Shown here piece by piece: positions 62,016 to 64,000 of a stretch of DNA of 64,000 nucleotides (the first letter of the stretch is position 1; the number at the start of each line of letters is the position of its first letter). The notes under the pieces are model-generated. The model saw only the letters and a program-made list of their open reading frames with translations. It was not told where the DNA came from and searched no databases. The position numbers and the translations under genes are program-made. Origin of the DNA: Amycolatopsis suaedae (GTDB lineage: Bacteria; Actinomycetota; Actinomycetes; Mycobacteriales; Pseudonocardiaceae); the NCBI RefSeq assembly GCF_004214935.1, contig NZ_SFCC01000011.1, positions 186,001-250,000 on the forward strand, given 5' to 3'.

Positions 62016-64000
62016 GTGAACCGTCGCCTCGATCGCCCCCGACGGGGTGACGCCGACGGTTCGCGCTCTACCGCACGTGCGCATGCGGGCGGCTGGCGCC
62101 TGCGCAACTGGCGGTTGCGCACGAAGCTGCTCGTGGTCCTGCTGATCCCCACCGTCGCGGTCGTCGCGCTGGCCGGGCTGCGGGTGCGGGTCGACCTGGC
62201 CGAGGCGGACCGGCTCGCGGAGGCCGCCAGCAGGGTCCACGTCGAGGTCGCGTTGAGCGAGCTGACCCATCAGCTGCAACGTGAGCGCGACCTGACCGTT
62301 CGCCACGTCGCCGCGGGCCGCCCCGCCGACGTCACCGAGTTGCGTGACCAGCGTGCCAGGGTGGACACCGCCGTCGGCCGGTTCGGCACCGAGCTGACCG
62401 CCGCCCGCCCCCGGCTGACCGCCGAGGCCGCGACCGCGTTCGGCCGCGTGCAGGACCAGCTCGGTGGCCTGACCGGCCTGCGTTTCGCCGGGGAGCACTC
62501 CGAGTTCCCCGCCGACGCCGTACTGCGGTCCTACGGCGACCTGGTCGCCGGCCTGCTCGCCGCCGGCGCCCAGCCGGTGACCGAGACGACCGAACCGGAG
62601 CTGGCCGGTCTGCAGCTGGCGACGCACGCGCTGGCCCGGATCAAGGAGCAGATGTCGGTCAAGCGGGCGCTGCTGGCCGAGGTGCTGCAGGTCGGCAACG
62701 TCTCCGACGAACGGCTGCGCGCGCTGCTCGGCGCCGAGGCCGAGCTGGCGGCGGCCCGGCACGACTACCGCCAGTTCGCCACCCCCGAGCAGCAGCGGAT
62801 GTACGACGACACCGTCATCGGCATCGTCGTCGACATCGGCAACGACATGGTCGAGGCGGTCGTCACCAGGGCGGAGGGTGACCAGCCGCTGGCCGGTCTC
62901 GACCCGGTCCGCTGGGACACCGCCGCCACCTACACGGTCAACCAGGCCCGCAAGGTCGAGGAGGCCCTGCAGGTCATGGCGCAGAACCGCACCGACGCCC
63001 TCGCCGAGATGGCCCGCACCGCCGCCCTGCGGGACGCCGGGGTCGTGTTCGGTGTCGTGTTGCTGGCGGTCGTGCTCGGCGTGCTGATCCTGCGGTCGCT
63101 GCTGCGGCCGCTGCGCACGCTGCGCCGGTCCGCGCTCGAGGTCGCCGAACACCGGCTGCCCGCGGCCGTCCAGGGCATCCTCGCCGACCCCGAACCGCCA
63201 CACCCGGGGACGCCTGCCGGGTCGACGGTCGCGCCGGTGCCGGTGTTCAGCCGCGAGGAGTTCGGCGAGGTCGCCAGAGCCTTCGACGCGGTGCACGGCG
63301 AGGCCGTCCGGCTGGCCAGCGAGCAGGCCAGGCTGCGGGAGAACATCAACGCGATGTTCGTCAACCTCTCCCGCCGCAGCCAGGATCTGGTCGAGCGGCA
63401 GCTGTCGGTGCTGGACCGGATGGAGGCCGACGAGCAGGACCCGGACACGCTGGGCGGGCTGTTCGAGCTGGACCACCTGGCCACCCGGATGCGGCGCAAC
63501 AGCGAGAACCTGCTGGTGCTGTCCGGCCACGACCTCGGCAGGGAGGTCGAGGGGCCGGTGCTGGCCGACGAGGTCGTCGGCGCGGCGCTGTCGGAGGTCG
63601 AGCACTACCAGCGGGTCGAGCTGGCGCCCGCGCCGCAGCTGGTGGTGCGCGCCGAGGCGGTCAGCGACCTGGTGCACGTCATCTCCGAGCTGCTGGAGAA
63701 CGCGACCGCGTACTCCCCGCCGGACACGCTGGTGTCGGTCTACAGCGAGGTCAACTCCGACGGCGACTGGAGCATCGAGATCCTCGACCGCGGATCGGGT
63801 ATGCCGGAACCCGAGCTCGCCAGGCAGAACGCGAGGCTGGCCGCGCCGCCCGACGTCGACGTCGAGGTCTCCCGCCGGATGGGCCTGTACGTGGTCGCGC
63901 GACTGGCCCATCGGCACGGTATCCGTGTGCGGCTTGCCCAGTCGTCCGGCGGCGGGCTGGAGGCGATCGTCGTCGTGCCGTCGCGGCTGGTGATCGTGCT
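62016..64000 (+). CDS. CvnA-like sensor kinase (nitrate/nitrite-sensing domain), cut by window end
   Basis: The first 661 residues of a membrane sensor. A basic N-terminus and transmembrane helix (about residues 40-60) precede an outer NIT-type helical sensing domain (to about 335). A second helix (VVFGVVLLAVVLGVLIL) and a HAMP-like linker follow, then an ATPase domain with the N box SELLENATAYSPP and G boxes DRGSGMPEPEL and RRMGLYVVARLA. The phospho-acceptor histidine helix is replaced by FVNLSRRSQDLVERQLS, as in conservon CvnA proteins. GTG 62016 has AAAGGA 6 bases upstream. Roadblock, DUF742 and GTPase genes should follow beyond the window. Confidence 0.88.
   Translation, partial: MNRRLDRPRRGDADGSRSTARAHAGGWRLRNWRLRTKLLVVLLIPTVAVVALAGLRVRVDLAEADRLAEAASRVHVEVALSELTHQLQRERDLTVRHVAAGRPADVTELRDQRARVDTAVGRFGTELTAARPRLTAEAATAFGRVQDQLGGLTGLRFAGEHSEFPADAVLRSYGDLVAGLLAAGAQPVTETTEPELAGLQLATHALARIKEQMSVKRALLAEVLQVGNVSDERLRALLGAEAELAAARHDYRQFATPEQQRMYDDTVIGIVVDIGNDMVEAVVTRAEGDQPLAGLDPVRWDTAATYTVNQARKVEEALQVMAQNRTDALAEMARTAALRDAGVVFGVVLLAVVLGVLILRSLLRPLRTLRRSALEVAEHRLPAAVQGILADPEPPHPGTPAGSTVAPVPVFSREEFGEVARAFDAVHGEAVRLASEQARLRENINAMFVNLSRRSQDLVERQLSVLDRMEADEQDPDTLGGLFELDHLATRMRRNSENLLVLSGHDLGREVEGPVLADEVVGAALSEVEHYQRVELAPAPQLVVRAEAVSDLVHVISELLENATAYSPPDTLVSVYSEVNSDGDWSIEILDRGSGMPEPELARQNARLAAPPDVDVEVSRRMGLYVVARLAHRHGIRVRLAQSSGGGLEAIVVVPSRLVIV

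Overview
The window is high-GC actinomycete chromosome, most likely Pseudonocardiaceae and Amycolatopsis-like. Pointers are GTG/TTG starts, a DasR-type GntR regulator with a dre box, an AfsR/SARP regulator, EspG plus DUF3558 ESX-type genes, DUF3263 and LytR_C proteins, an XPB helicase, a Cdc48-like ATPase, and a conservon-type sensor kinase. The genus is inferred from gene content, not from a marker gene. No rRNA, tRNA, phage or insertion sequence was recognised. Most of the window looks like core or lineage-conserved chromosome.

Layout. 1-8.7 kb: a DrrAB-like exporter, a family III CoA-transferase, a MarR regulator divergent from a VOC dioxygenase and hydrolase (an MhqR/MhqO/MhqD-like module), an Abi-alpha protein, a DUF445 protein and a DinB-like gene carrying an in-frame TGA. 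8.7-12.6 kb: a decayed stretch with a flavin-oxidoreductase remnant, then ectABCD (ectoine to 5-hydroxyectoine) closed by a 19-bp hairpin. 12.8-15.7 kb: a SARP/NB-ARC/TPR regulator. 15.9-21.6 kb, minus strand: an uncharacterised coupled pair (one member DUF6932-like), a BON-OmpA protein and a four-gene ESX-substrate cassette (small helical protein, DUF3558 lipoprotein, PPE-like protein, EspG). 21.7-28.8 kb: SGNH hydrolase, DUF3159 protein, amino-sugar genes (kinase and SIS protein) divergent from dasR across a dre site, MFS exporter, threonine dehydratase. 29-37.4 kb: a split thiamine locus with two TPP riboswitches, one before thiO-thiS-thiG and one before thiC-thiD-thiD. A voltage-gated sodium-channel gene follows the second thiD with almost no gap.

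37.5-48.5 kb: secreted GH15 glucoamylase, def, DUF3263/LytR_C pair, Cdc48-like ATPase with pssA-psd, moeA, and tandem AIM24 proteins. 48.6-52.3 kb: cold-shock protein, Ser/Thr kinase, and groEL behind two CIRCE boxes. 52.3-60.6 kb: nucleotidyltransferase, PspC, menC, DJ-1/PfpI, DUF72, XPB, an LppU-like protein, and an FAD monooxygenase divergent from a TetR regulator. 60.9-64 kb: an orphan substrate-binding lipoprotein divergent from a CvnA-like sensor kinase that runs off the end.

Three families of intergenic palindromes or short repeats recur at 33.0, 52.3-52.6 and 60.6-60.9 kb. The best candidates for undescribed biology are the DUF6932-like pair (15892-17279), the ESX-substrate cassette without secretion machinery, the sodium channel at the end of the thiamine operon, the binding lipoprotein beside the conservon sensor, and the repeat families.
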